DNA from: Symsagittifera roscoffensis
Taxonomy: Eukaryota > Xenacoelomorpha > Acoela > Convolutidae
NCBI RefSeq assembly: GCF_963678635.1
Contig: NC_087065.1
Span: 61,034,754 to 61,098,753, forward strand
DNA length: 64,000 nucleotides
Direction: 5' to 3'
A model generated the notes under the pieces. The model ran no database searches. It worked only from the letters and a program-made list of their open reading frames with translations, and was not told where the DNA came from. Below, piece by piece: positions 1-8,620 of this stretch. The position numbers were made by a program, and so were the translations under genes. Positions within the stretch are counted from its first letter, which is position 1. Each line of letters starts with the position of its first letter.

Positions 1-2
1 CA

Positions 3-2090
3 GTTCGCAATTTGGGGGGGAAAACCAAAACTCCAAATAGAAGAGAAACAAATAACAGACAGAATAATAACAAAACTCAAAACACGAAAACAAAACCATG
101 TAATAGATGTGGAAGGACGTTTGAACAGGGACATCTAAAAAATTGTCCAGCGATGGGGAAGAATTGTAAACACTGTGGTAAGCCAAATCACTTCGCCAAA
201 ATGTGCAGATCCCAACAAGTAAGTGAAGTTGCGGAAGATTCGGAAGGATCGGTAGAGGAATGCGACCAGATCAGTGAAGGTGTTGGGTCATGTAGTGAAT
301 TTGAAGTTATGTCAATACAAACCTACCAACCGGAAAATGAGCGAGTTTCAAAATATGTGAAAGATCGAATCAACGAAATGAGAAACAACACAAACGGAAA
401 AGTGATACGAGTTCAGAAAATAGATTCTATTCGCGATCCAACATTGAATCGCGTAAAATCACTAAAAGCCATGATACGAATAGATAACCAGATAATTCAA
501 TTAACAGTGGACACTGGAAGTCCTGTTTCATTTCTTAACTGGGCCACGACAAAGGAAATCATGGAAAAATCAAACAAAGTGAGATTCATACCGTCCGACA
601 AATTGAACTTACAAACCAAATTCGTGGATTACAACAAACAACCGATCAGTATCCTGGGAGCCCTGAAAACCAATCTGAGGTCAGCGGGCTGGGAGGTAAA
701 GGGCGCAACCTTTCTGGTATCAGAACGAAAAACTAGATGCATCATGGGATTAGATCTGCAAGGACAAGTGGGAATAGTGACTACACAAAGACCGGCGCCA
801 AAAGAACTCACCAGGTTTGACGTGCTCATGTGCGAGCAGTCAGAAGGTTGGAAAGAAAAATTTTTCACTAAATTTAAAAACTTATTTGAAAGGCAAGGCA
901 TTTCAAAAAATCACATTGCCAGTTCAAAATTCAAATACCCACTATGTCCGATTCAAGAAAAGGGGAGAAGAATCCCAATTCACATACAAGATAAAGTCGA
1001 AAAAGAAATCGAGAAGTTATTGACAGAAGGTCATATAACAAAACTTGATAAATTTACAAGTGATTGCTTTATCGCCCCGATTGTGATAACAGTAAAGAAG
1101 GACGACTCAATAAAATTGGCAATGGATGCAAAACCAATCAATAGACAATTGTTCAAAAACAAATACCAAATGCCGAATAATGTAGATGAACTTATTGATG
1201 GGGTAAGCCAGATTGTAACTGAAAACAAAAAGGGTACGCTATATTTTTCGGTGTTAGATTTGAAATATGCGTACAGTCAACTAAAATTGGCTGCTGATAC
1301 AGCTAGACAATGCAATTTTAACATTGTGGGTGGAAAAGCAACTGGAACTTACAGATTCTTGACAGGGTTCTACGGTCTAGCAGATATGCCAGCTGAATTT
1401 CAAAAGGCTATGGATAGAACCATCAATCACGCTAAAAACACGTTCTGTTTTCTGGATGACATACTTATTGTGTCAAAGGGAAGTGAAATCGAACATGCAA
1501 ACTTAGTAGAAGCAGTACTAAAGAAATTGGATGCGGAAAACTTGGCACTGAAACTCTCAAAATGTGAATTTTTTAAACAAGAAGTGAATTGGTTGGGTCA
1601 CCATCTCTCAGAAGAAGGGGTTAGACCGAAAATCACTAAAACGGAAGCCGTAGTAAACTTGAACCAGCCGAAATCCCTAAAACAACTAAGGTCATTTCTA
1701 GGAAGCATAAATCACTTAGCTAAATTTATACCTAACGTAGCCAGTCTGACCGAAAAATTAAGACCACTTCTTAAAGAAGAAAATCAAAAGAAAAAGTTAA
1801 AAAACATGAAACTCCCGGTGAAAAAATTCGAGTGGGGGGATGTTCACACAGTAGCATTTAATGCTATAAAAGGAGCTGTGGCAAATATTACGAAAGTGCA
1901 TTATTACGATGCAAATCGTGAAACACGAGTTAAATGCGATGCTAGCCATGATGGGCTAGGGGCTACTTTAGAACAACAAAATGATGAAGGGTTGTGGGCC
2001 CCAATTTCGTTCGCATCCCGATGCTTAAATTCCCAAGAAAAAAATATTCAACAAATGAGTTGGAATTATTGGCAGTTGTTTGGGCAGTAG
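3..2090 (+). CDS. gag nucleocapsid - protease - reverse transcriptase - start of RNase H (frame 1 of broken gag-pol)
   Basis: The frame is already open at the window edge, so the real start is upstream; no ATG is needed here. Counting residues from base 12, two zinc knuckles come first: an atypical one with Cys30, Cys33, His41 or so and Cys45, then a canonical CX2CX4HX4C ending near residue 65. The protease active site is DTGS at 167-170, with the second conserved protease segment IMGLDL at 244-249. RT follows with VLDLKYAYSQL at 414-424 and the catalytic FLDD at 480-483. The first RNase H strand, CDAS, is at 642-645. The homologous frame ends at the A7 run 2038-2044; the last 16 or so codons before the stop are out of frame with RNase H. 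In Ty3/gypsy elements these domains package RNA, cleave the polyprotein and copy RNA into DNA. Confidence 0.9.
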   Translation, partial: VRNLGGKTKTPNRRETNNRQNNNKTQNTKTKPCNRCGRTFEQGHLKNCPAMGKNCKHCGKPNHFAKMCRSQQVSEVAEDSEGSVEECDQISEGVGSCSEFEVMSIQTYQPENERVSKYVKDRINEMRNNTNGKVIRVQKIDSIRDPTLNRVKSLKAMIRIDNQIIQLTVDTGSPVSFLNWATTKEIMEKSNKVRFIPSDKLNLQTKFVDYNKQPISILGALKTNLRSAGWEVKGATFLVSERKTRCIMGLDLQGQVGIVTTQRPAPKELTRFDVLMCEQSEGWKEKFFTKFKNLFERQGISKNHIASSKFKYPLCPIQEKGRRIPIHIQDKVEKEIEKLLTEGHITKLDKFTSDCFIAPIVITVKKDDSIKLAMDAKPINRQLFKNKYQMPNNVDELIDGVSQIVTENKKGTLYFSVLDLKYAYSQLKLAADTARQCNFNIVGGKATGTYRFLTGFYGLADMPAEFQKAMDRTINHAKNTFCFLDDILIVSKGSEIEHANLVEAVLKKLDAENLALKLSKCEFFKQEVNWLGHHLSEEGVRPKITKTEAVVNLNQPKSLKQLRSFLGSINHLAKFIPNVASLTEKLRPLLKEENQKKKLKNMKLPVKKFEWGDVHTVAFNAIKGAVANITKVHYYDANRETRVKCDASHDGLGATLEQQNDEGLWAPISFASRCLNSQEKNIQQMSWNYWQLFGQ

Positions 2091-2938
2091 ATAGATATAA
2101 ACACTACCTTCTGGGGAAACCATTTACCATCGCAACTGACCACAAAGCGCTTACAACAGCATTGGATGTTAATCAATCGAACAAGACCTACCAATCACGT
2201 TTAACCCGGTGGGTTGACCGGTTACTGCCATATCAGTTCAACATAGTTCACATTCCGGGGAGGGACATGGGCATAGTTGATTATTTATCGCGTGATCCTT
2301 TCAATGATCCCTGGCCCGAATCAGAATTAGACGAAAAGTTTGTAGTAGCGACAATAAACTCTTTTCATGAAGCGTTCGACTGCTGGAACAGTAGGCTTAA
2401 AGACTCAAGGTCGCTCAACCGGAACGAAAACGTTCTAGAATGTTCTAGAAGGAATGTTACGAAACAGTCATCAAGTAATGGTTGCTATAGCAACCAAAAC
2501 GGTCAAAACCGAACAAGGCTCGACCGGAACGAGAGAAAACAGTTTCCACGACTGCAAAAACAGCTAAACACAACAGTTCAACAGAAACAAATCACTTTTT
2601 CGTCAAATCAACCCACTAAACAGTCAGTCTTAAATAATTCCAAAATCAAAAAACGACCAGAAACGAGCAAAATAGAAAAAACAGACTCAAGGATCGAGAT
2701 GTCAGAAAATAAAAACAGAGCATACGACTGGTGGTCGAACTCACCACAAGAATGGCGGAATGAGGAGCGCGAAGAAAGTATAATGGACCCAAAGTGGAAC
2801 CAATCACTTTCCACCAATAACGAACTCTCGGAAGAGGAGGAGATCACAGAGACAGTCCAACGCACGAGAAAAAAATACGAGGAAGCAGAAAAAATAGGGA
2901 CAGCTCCGACAGCGAAACACGTCATGCACAACGAGTAA
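2036..2938 (+). CDS. RNase H C-terminal half plus pol linker (frame 2 of broken gag-pol)
   Basis: This frame continues RNase H directly after the A7 run. It starts with the glutamate helix (ELELLAVVWAVDRYKHYL), then the TDHKAL strand, and the end of the domain with HIPGRDMGIVDYLSRDP. About 200 residues of Ser/Asn/Arg/Glu-rich linker follow, with no recognised domain, up to a stop at 2936-2938. The same linker's downstream part is open in another frame from 2821, so a second shift lies between about 2821 and 2938. An A7 run at 2869-2875 is the likeliest place. RNase H degrades the RNA strand of the RNA/DNA hybrid during reverse transcription. Confidence 0.85.
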   Translation, partial: RKKYSTNELELLAVVWAVDRYKHYLLGKPFTIATDHKALTTALDVNQSNKTYQSRLTRWVDRLLPYQFNIVHIPGRDMGIVDYLSRDPFNDPWPESELDEKFVVATINSFHEAFDCWNSRLKDSRSLNRNENVLECSRRNVTKQSSSNGCYSNQNGQNRTRLDRNERKQFPRLQKQLNTTVQQKQITFSSNQPTKQSVLNNSKIKKRPETSKIEKTDSRIEMSENKNRAYDWWSNSPQEWRNEEREESIMDPKWNQSLSTNNELSEEEEITETVQRTRKKYEEAEKIGTAPTAKHVMHNE

Positions 2939-3555
2939 AATGGTCGTTGGAACCGGAACAACAACGAGTAGCGGATCAAAGACTGCTCTCCTTCTGGCAG
3001 TTAATAGGCGGAGAAAACAATGTTCAGGAAAATCGAGAACTGGTGGCTCATACCCAAGAAGTCAGGGACAACTTGGAACACGAATCAAGTTCAACATCGC
3101 CAAAACCGAGCGCATCGACGGAACGAAAACTCAGTGAGGTAAATGTAATAGAAGTAGACCTGACAACCACAGAAGAGGCGGAGAGTGAGGAGGAAGTGTG
3201 CTCAATTCAACCGCCAAAGGGACTAGGAAAAACAGGACTGCAAAAGCAGCAACAAGTGGAGACCCTGGACAACCTCGCAAAACTGTTCGACAAAAACTTA
3301 CTAGCAGAACTGACCACAGATGACACGTGGATGGACCGCCTCAGGAGAGTGGTAGAGAGAGGGGATAAACAAGGATTCGAATTGATGGGACCCTATACAA
3401 ATCCGTTGTGGTCACAGATGGCAGTTCAGGACGACTGCATCTTGGCGAATAATCGGCTAGCAGTACCAGTTCAACTACGACAAGCTGTCCTGAAACGAAT
3501 CCATCGAGGACACCCAGGTCAGGAGGCTATGTTGGGCTACGCAATATATGAATAA
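2821..3555 (+). CDS. pol linker plus first half of the integrase zinc-binding domain (frame 3 of broken gag-pol)
   Basis: The frame is open from 2821; the part that continues the polyprotein begins somewhere between 2869 and 2938. An acidic, Gln-rich linker is followed by a predicted helical stretch and the integrase N-terminal zinc-finger histidines in RIHRGHPGQEAM near the end. The expected aromatic stretch between the two His and two Cys of the H2C2 finger is missing, and the frame stops at 3553-3555. This suggests a small deletion as well as a frameshift. The Cys pair of the same finger follows at once in the next frame (3548-3607). The N-terminal zinc domain of retroviral-type integrases helps multimerise the enzyme on DNA ends. 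Confidence 0.75.
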   Translation, partial: RTLGRGGDHRDSPTHEKKIRGSRKNRDSSDSETRHAQRVKWSLEPEQQRVADQRLLSFWQLIGGENNVQENRELVAHTQEVRDNLEHESSSTSPKPSASTERKLSEVNVIEVDLTTTEEAESEEEVCSIQPPKGLGKTGLQKQQQVETLDNLAKLFDKNLLAELTTDDTWMDRLRRVVERGDKQGFELMGPYTNPLWSQMAVQDDCILANNRLAVPVQLRQAVLKRIHRGHPGQEAMLGYAIYE

Positions 3556-3607
3556 AGACATCGTGAATTTGGCAGAGGAGTGTCGTAGTTGTACCACCAT
3601 ATGGTAA
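3548..3607 (+). pseudogene. Fragment: Cys-Cys half of the integrase zinc finger (frame 4)
   Basis: A 19-codon open piece overlaps the end of the previous frame. It contains EECRSC, the CX2C half of the HHCC finger, and stops at 3605-3607. The downstream integrase continues one base out of register, with the tract Pro-Tyr-Gly starting at 3597. The piece makes sense only as part of the broken pol gene, not as a separate protein. Confidence 0.65.
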
Positions 3608-5090
3608 GAATGTAAAATACCTTATTTCGAAAAATTCGTCAAAACCATTGCCACTGCTCACGCAGCCGGGACAGGAGGTACAACTAGACTACGCGGGGCC
3701 TATAGAAAATCAAAAAGGAAAAAAAATCTATCTTTTAGTAGCTATTGATCGATTCTCAAAATTTCCATCAGTGAAGGTTACAAAATCCACAAGTGGAAAG
3801 AGCACAGTAAAATTCTTGAGATCATATGTCGACACACATGGAGTCCCTGAATCAATTCGATCGGACCAATTTTCAGGATTTAAGGGAAAAACTTTAAAAA
3901 AATTCTGTTCGGAACTCAATATCGAGCAAAAATTCTGTCCGGTGGGGGATCACAGAGGTTGTGGTTTGGTTGAACGTACAATTCAAACAATAAAAAGAAG
4001 ACTGGGAGTGATGATGCTCGATGAAAATAATAAATCAATCAAATTATGCCTCAGCATTATAATGAGAGACTTACGGTGGAACAAGCAGAAAACAATTCAA
4101 GTATCTCCGTTCCAAGCACATTTCGGCAGACTACCAAAAACAGAATTTAAAATTGTGAGGGATAAATTTTTAAATAATTCTGATTCTTTAGACAAACAAC
4201 ACTTGGAACGCTCAGCACTGACTGCTTCTCAAATGAAACGAAGAATTGATCAGTCGAGAGAGAATCTAAAGATAGTGCGCAAGGGACAACTGAGCAGGGA
4301 TACAAGCCCACTGCACAAGCAGCAGATAGCATCGGACAGAGACAAAGAAAGAGCCAAAGCCCTGAAGGAATTGTTGGAAGCGAACGCCCGCTGGAACTAC
4401 GAAAGAAGGGACGCGGCTAAAAATGACATCCGGAAATTAGTGGACGAGACAGGGCAACTCAATCCCGATCTCCGAAAGGAAATGATCTACTCTTGGGAGA
4501 AGGGATTTGTGGAGGACAAAATAGAAAACCAATGCAAGTCACCAACCAAGACTATACTTCGAAAGGACCCTCTACGGAAAAGCGGACAAGCCTTAACCAG
4601 ACCACTAAAGGGGAAAATCGTTTCAGAAACGGACTCAACAATTAGGACATCAGCCTGTTCGATCTATAGGAAATCGGATATAGCTCAATCAAAAACGGTA
4701 CTGTCGCAAGAAAACCAGCGAAGCACGAGTAAAAGTCCATCGTCAGAACCTACCAAAAAGTTTAAGCGAGTCAGCTCTCCAGAACGACTAGAGGAGCTGG
4801 GATCAGAGGACGAACTTCAAGGAGAAATGGAAATCGCTGATACAATGAATCCAATAGAGCGCTTTCAGAGGAGCCAAACAATAGTCACTTCAAAGGACAC
4901 AGAAGCCGGGGGAGGCCTGAATCTTGCAGTCAAAAGAGCAAAAGGCGGGACCAAAACCAAATACAGAGGAAAATATCACAAACAAGCCGGAAAAGAGCGG
5001 AAAGGAAAAGAAAGGCCGAAACAAGAAACAACAGGGGACAAATCAAGCTGCGACTGCAGCAAACTCGGAGCAAGAGAAAGCAACATCTAA
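3597..5090 (+). CDS. Integrase catalytic core plus charged C-terminal region (frame 5)
   Basis: The catalytic core is clear: the first Asp in LDYAG (base 3687 or so), the second in RSDQFSGF, and Glu in GLVERT. Exactly 35 residues separate the second Asp from Glu, the D,D(35)E signature. The core would insert the cDNA into host chromosomes in the nucleus. About 330 residues of charged, helix-prone sequence follow (many Lys, Glu, Arg, Gln). No chromodomain is recognisable. The frame ends at 5088-5090, but the tail is better continued by an overlapping frame from 4924, so another shift lies in 4924-5090. No ATG is required because this is an internal polyprotein segment. Confidence 0.88.
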   Translation, partial: PYGKNVKYLISKNSSKPLPLLTQPGQEVQLDYAGPIENQKGKKIYLLVAIDRFSKFPSVKVTKSTSGKSTVKFLRSYVDTHGVPESIRSDQFSGFKGKTLKKFCSELNIEQKFCPVGDHRGCGLVERTIQTIKRRLGVMMLDENNKSIKLCLSIIMRDLRWNKQKTIQVSPFQAHFGRLPKTEFKIVRDKFLNNSDSLDKQHLERSALTASQMKRRIDQSRENLKIVRKGQLSRDTSPLHKQQIASDRDKERAKALKELLEANARWNYERRDAAKNDIRKLVDETGQLNPDLRKEMIYSWEKGFVEDKIENQCKSPTKTILRKDPLRKSGQALTRPLKGKIVSETDSTIRTSACSIYRKSDIAQSKTVLSQENQRSTSKSPSSEPTKKFKRVSSPERLEELGSEDELQGEMEIADTMNPIERFQRSQTIVTSKDTEAGGGLNLAVKRAKGGTKTKYRGKYHKQAGKERKGKERPKQETTGDKSSCDCSKLGARESNI

Positions 5091-5682
5091 GCCGGAATCA
5101 GACACAGTAGATACCAAAATTCAGTCAAGTTCTACGCCGAAAGCAAAACAGCGTCCGAAACTGAAAGGCATTGACTCTCACACTCCTCTTGAAGATATCG
5201 TGGACACATTTCACAATCGAAATTTGGCACCGTCTGAATGGGAGAAGTACGCGGACCAATTGTTAAAAAGAGGAGTGCAGCGAGTTGCGGATGAACTTCG
5301 AGAAAATCCTCAACAAAGCTCGGAACTGGACACAAACTTCGAACCACCACAAGGATTCTCGGACGAATCAAGTGCAGAAGAGTCAGGTATTAGACGAAGT
5401 TCGAGACAAACAAAAAACAAAGAACCCAAACGATTCGGAGATCCGATAAAACATTCAATCAAAGAAATATCTGAAAACCTTACAGGTAGAGGTCTTCTAA
5501 AGGAGGCACTTAGACAATACAGAAACCAACTGAGAGATTTTAAAGATCGGGACGACAGACCATTAGAATCGAAAGTGCGACGACTCGAAAGACATCTATT
5601 TATGCGAAAATTCGGATATGCTACCTTGGATGAGGGAGTCGATTGGAACCCGAGTTGGGAAATCGAGCTGGAGGAAAACTGA
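4924..5682 (+). CDS. Charged C-terminal end of the pol polyprotein (frame 6)
   Basis: This frame carries a Lys/Glu/Gln-rich segment, then a mixed helical region ending in DWNPSWEIELEEN and a stop at 5680-5682, about 130 bases before the LTR. RRSSRQTKNKEPKRFGDP near the middle is a basic patch of the kind found near the C-terminus of many retrotransposon polyproteins. I see no signal peptide or membrane span, so an envelope is unlikely. Together with the preceding frame it makes roughly 500 residues beyond the integrase core, which is long for Ty3/gypsy. Function unknown. Confidence 0.7.
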   Translation: MQSKEQKAGPKPNTEENITNKPEKSGKEKKGRNKKQQGTNQAATAANSEQEKATSKPESDTVDTKIQSSSTPKAKQRPKLKGIDSHTPLEDIVDTFHNRNLAPSEWEKYADQLLKRGVQRVADELRENPQQSSELDTNFEPPQGFSDESSAEESGIRRSSRQTKNKEPKRFGDPIKHSIKEISENLTGRGLLKEALRQYRNQLRDFKDRDDRPLESKVRRLERHLFMRKFGYATLDEGVDWNPSWEIELEEN

Positions 5683-5805
5683 AAAATACATAATCTAAAA
5701 TCGTCAATTACCAAAAAAAAAAAAAACAACTTTTCTTTGAACTGAGTAAATTGAACTCTTTAAATAAATTATCCTACTGATGTTGTATAATTTATTTCTT
5801 TCACC

Positions 5806-5813
5806 GTGGGGGG
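5806..5813 (+). promoter_or_regulatory. Polypurine tract, plus-strand primer site of the retrotransposon
   Basis: GTGGGGGG lies directly against the TGTGT start of the 3' LTR, where Ty3/gypsy elements keep the RNase H-resistant purine primer. The 123 bases between the last stop codon and this tract are non-coding and include an A14 run at 5713-5726 and AATAAA at 5763. Confidence 0.75.
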
Positions 5814-6074
5814 TGTGTCATACCGCTACTGCAGTAGCAGTATTTATTATACGTATGTAAATCTAACCTCTGGTGCTCAATCATTATTTTATGGTATTCT
5901 CAAGGTCATACGTAAGTGTTGACACTGAGATTAAGCGAGAGATCAGAGTACTTAACAATGATCTATCTCTCAGTACATAAGAAACCAAGAAAAGAGAAAA
6001 TCTAAATTCAATATTCAGAATACAGTATTGAATTACAACTTGTTTTCAATTGATATCGCAACGCATATCACACA
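5814..6074 (+). repeat. 3' LTR of the Ty3/gypsy element (261 bp)
   Basis: It starts with TGTGTCATA and ends with TATCACACA; the ends are inverted repeats matching 8 of 9 bases with TG...CA termini. It abuts the purine tract. A perfect 14-bp palindrome (GCTACTGCAGTAGC, 5825-5838) lies at the start of U3, just before a TATA-like stretch at 5841-5852. The 5' LTR is outside the window, so identity between LTRs (insertion age) cannot be measured here. Only four bases separate the LTR end from the assembly gap, so the target-site duplication is not fully visible. Confidence 0.85.
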
Positions 6075-6078
6075 ATCC

Positions 6079-6278
6079 NNNNNNNNNNNNNNNNNNNNNN
6101 NNNNNNNNNNNNNNNNNNNNNNNNNNNNNNNNNNNNNNNNNNNNNNNNNNNNNNNNNNNNNNNNNNNNNNNNNNNNNNNNNNNNNNNNNNNNNNNNNNNN
6201 NNNNNNNNNNNNNNNNNNNNNNNNNNNNNNNNNNNNNNNNNNNNNNNNNNNNNNNNNNNNNNNNNNNNNNNNNNNNNN
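6079..6278. other. Assembly gap (200 N)
   Basis: Exactly 200 N, a round placeholder length, so the true distance is unknown. Reading frames spanning it are artefacts. The gap starts four bases after the LTR, as expected if a repeat boundary broke the assembly. Confidence 0.99.
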
Positions 6279-6475
6279 CCTCAAGTGGATACTTGGACAA
6301 GACACAACCCCATTCCTGTGATTCAAACCTGAAAATACGAATGTTAAATGAGGCTGTCATTCAAGTGCAGCGGAATTATTGATCCAATTTTTCGAAAAAT
6401 TGTCGGAATATTTTTGTTTGCTGTAGTTTCCTATTCCATCAGCTACTGACTTTTTAATAAAAAGTGCGTGTCGAA

Positions 6476-7010
6476 AATTATTTTTGTTCAGACTTTCGAT
6501 ATGAAAGTAACGGAACATTTGTGCTCAGGGTGGGTTTTTTTCTTCAGATAAATTTCGACTTTTTAACTAGACATTTTTGACGGAATTTTTAATATCATTC
6601 AAAAGGTATTATTGCCTTGAGCTCAATTTTGAAAAGATATTTTACCTGTGATCATTTTTCGTAAAGTTATGGGGTTTAAAGATTGCCATTTTGGCCAATT
6701 TGGGACAATTAACGCTCGATATATTTTGCGCTATTAACGCGTAAGCGGAGAGTTAATCCTCTTAGAAATCGATCCAAATTGGTTTAAAGAAGCTTATTTG
6801 CCATAATTGATTTGTTACAAGGAGCGAAATTTATCTTTTTGTACTTTATAAGGCGTGTGGGGGGATGGTTTTCATAAAAATTTCAAATTTTAGAAAGAAA
6901 ATTGTCCCTTTTGTTTTATTACATTTGATTTTTAATGTTATTACTGCCACATAAACCTTAAAAGACAGTCGGAACATTCAGGGCTTCGCCCTGATACGGG
7001 CAGTTTTGTT
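6476..7010 (+). repeat. Dispersed repeat family X, copy 1 (near full length)
   Basis: The left end carries an imperfect hairpin around ACTTTCGATATGAAAGT. The right end carries a perfect stem-loop, CAGGGCTTCGCCCTG (6979-6993), followed by a conserved tail ending CAGTTTTGTT. The interior includes TTAACGCGTAAGCGGAG and GGCGTGTGGGG blocks. The same order occurs in reverse complement at 59464-60016, and partly at 52861-53294, 53667-54119 and 61146-61429. No open reading frame is shared, so it is a non-autonomous element. Class is unknown: the ends are not simple terminal inverted repeats. Confidence 0.8.
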
Positions 7011-7156
7011 ATACTATCTGACAGATATAGCTGCCCGGAGCTCAAAAATCAAACATATTTTTTTCTGTAAACGGCGTATTAACTTATTCAAAATTATGAG
7101 GAGGAATTTCAATTTGTCTTAATCAGTTTACAAGACGCTAAATCGAAGGATTTCAA

Positions 7157-7222
7157 GAGTGTCGAAAACTAACACAAGACTGCTCGTATCAGGGAAAAGC
7201 TTTGAATGTTCCGAACGACTGC
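7157..7222 (-). repeat. Family X right end alone, inverted relative to copy 1
   Basis: Reads ACAAGACTGCTCGTATCAGG, then a degraded hairpin and AATGTTCCGA, the reverse complement of the right end of copy 1. It lies about 150 bases from that copy and faces it, so the two ends form an inverted pair. Confidence 0.65.
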
Positions 7223-8391
7223 TCATTAATTGGTATCAAATCGTTTTTGATTTTTGATATATTAACAAACTACAAATTTTAGGCTGATCACAGTGTTAAA
7301 AGTAAGACCAATTGGCTTGCCTCAGATCAATTTGGAACAACTTTGAGTGCAAATGATTTGCCACGCATTTAGGATAATTTGCCACCTGTTTAAATATTTA
7401 GCGTATTGAAACATGCTATCAAAATGTGGATCCAGCAGCAAAGAGGACTCTTTATTCGCTTTTACTTGCTTGGCAATCCCAATTTTCCGGATGGATGTTC
7501 ATACGAAAGAAAAAAACAACCCCGGGAGTTGCAGATGAAATTTTAAAAAAATGAAGTTAGAAATGAAGTTTTGTTGAATTTTCTAACGTCTTTCCATCTT
7601 TCTACTGCGTTAAATAACTGCGATTTACTTGAAAATTAGAAACAAAAATCGAAAAAATATTTTGTTACTGTTTCATTTGTTTGCTTTAGAAACTTCTTTC
7701 TTTGAATGTTTTATGGCTCTTAATTGTGTGGTAGTTCTTTTGTTTCAGTGATATCAAGAGCAATTAAATGCTACTGCTTTGTCGTTTTACCTGGTTTTTT
7801 TCATAAGTCTTTGTTATAAACTTGTTTTCAATTTTTTTTTACAACCTAATGAAAAACTTTAAAACACTTTTTCTTAAGCATAACGTACATCCCTTTGTCT
7901 GATGAATATAATTTCAGAATAAAATTTCCAAAGAAAAATTGTTTTTGTTTCATGCTTTGATCAAATTTTTAATGGTCTTCATTTGACGTGAAGTCGGTCA
8001 GTTTTTTCTTGTTCTTTTGCGAGTTGCATTCACATGAAAAGGTTTACTCACTGACCTAACTGTTTAAAGTGTCGAAAAAACATAAAGGCAAAGTGTCGTC
8101 TTTGCCGAAGTTTTGCAGATGAAAATTGATAATAATGGAAAATTGCTGTCTAAATGGGTATCAACAAAATACATTTTTGCTGCGGAAAAAGACCATTGAA
8201 TCGATAATATTGTCATTATATTTGTTCACTTCTGTGAAAGCGGCTTGCAATTATTTCCATTATAATCTCTGTTTTTTTTGCAAAACTTTTGCAAAATGTC
8301 ATCGAAGTTCTTCTTTACACTAAGGCCTACGCTAAATATAAAGTAAATAGAAAGCTACTGAATTTTTACGCTCGTTTAATCCTTTACCCCC
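7223..8391. other. No gene or recognised element
   Basis: AT-rich, with long T and A runs and stop codons in all frames at short intervals. I see no motif, tRNA or repeat that recurs elsewhere in the window. Confidence 0.6.
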
Positions 8392-8620
8392 TCCCGTGGT
8401 AAAAAGGGGTATGAACGGGGGGATTTCAAAGAGGATTTGTAAGCGGGGAGGGGTGGTGTAAATGTGTCTGCGCTTGTGGGGAGGGTGTAAAGGGGGGAGT
8501 GATGGCATGTAAGCTGACAGGGGATGTAAACGAGGAGATTTAAGCGGGGGAGGGAAGTGAACGTTGGGGGGAGAGGAGAGGGTGGGTTTTCGTTTACTCG
8601 AGGTTTTCGTTTACTCGTTT
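8392..8620 (+). repeat. G-rich degenerate minisatellite
   Basis: Runs of 3-7 G recur many times in about 200 bases, embedded in a loose unit of the form GTAAACGGGGAGG. The stretch ends with repeats of TTTTCGTTTACTCG (8587-8620). It stands out from the AT-rich surroundings. Four or more closely spaced G runs could form G-quadruplexes on this strand. A C-rich relative lies at 13085-13220. Confidence 0.65.

Larger units (their letters stand above)
1..6074 (+). mobile_element. Ty3/gypsy LTR retrotransposon, left part cut by window edge
   Basis: In order the stretch encodes two nucleocapsid-type zinc knuckles, an aspartic protease (DTGS), a reverse transcriptase (FLDD), RNase H and an integrase (H2C2 zinc finger, then a D,D(35)E core), followed by a charged tail, a purine tract and a 3' LTR. 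RT before integrase is the Ty3/gypsy (Metaviridae) order. The 5' LTR, primer-binding site and most of gag lie left of the window. The frame is broken at about 2038-2044, between 2821 and 2938, at about 3548-3555, at about 3593-3597, and between 4924 and 5090. The copy as assembled therefore cannot make an intact polyprotein. No envelope-like gene (signal peptide, transmembrane segment) is visible between integrase and LTR. Confidence 0.95.

Noticed and set aside
6028-6382. Open frames spanning the N gap
   Set aside because: They are products of translating N bases.
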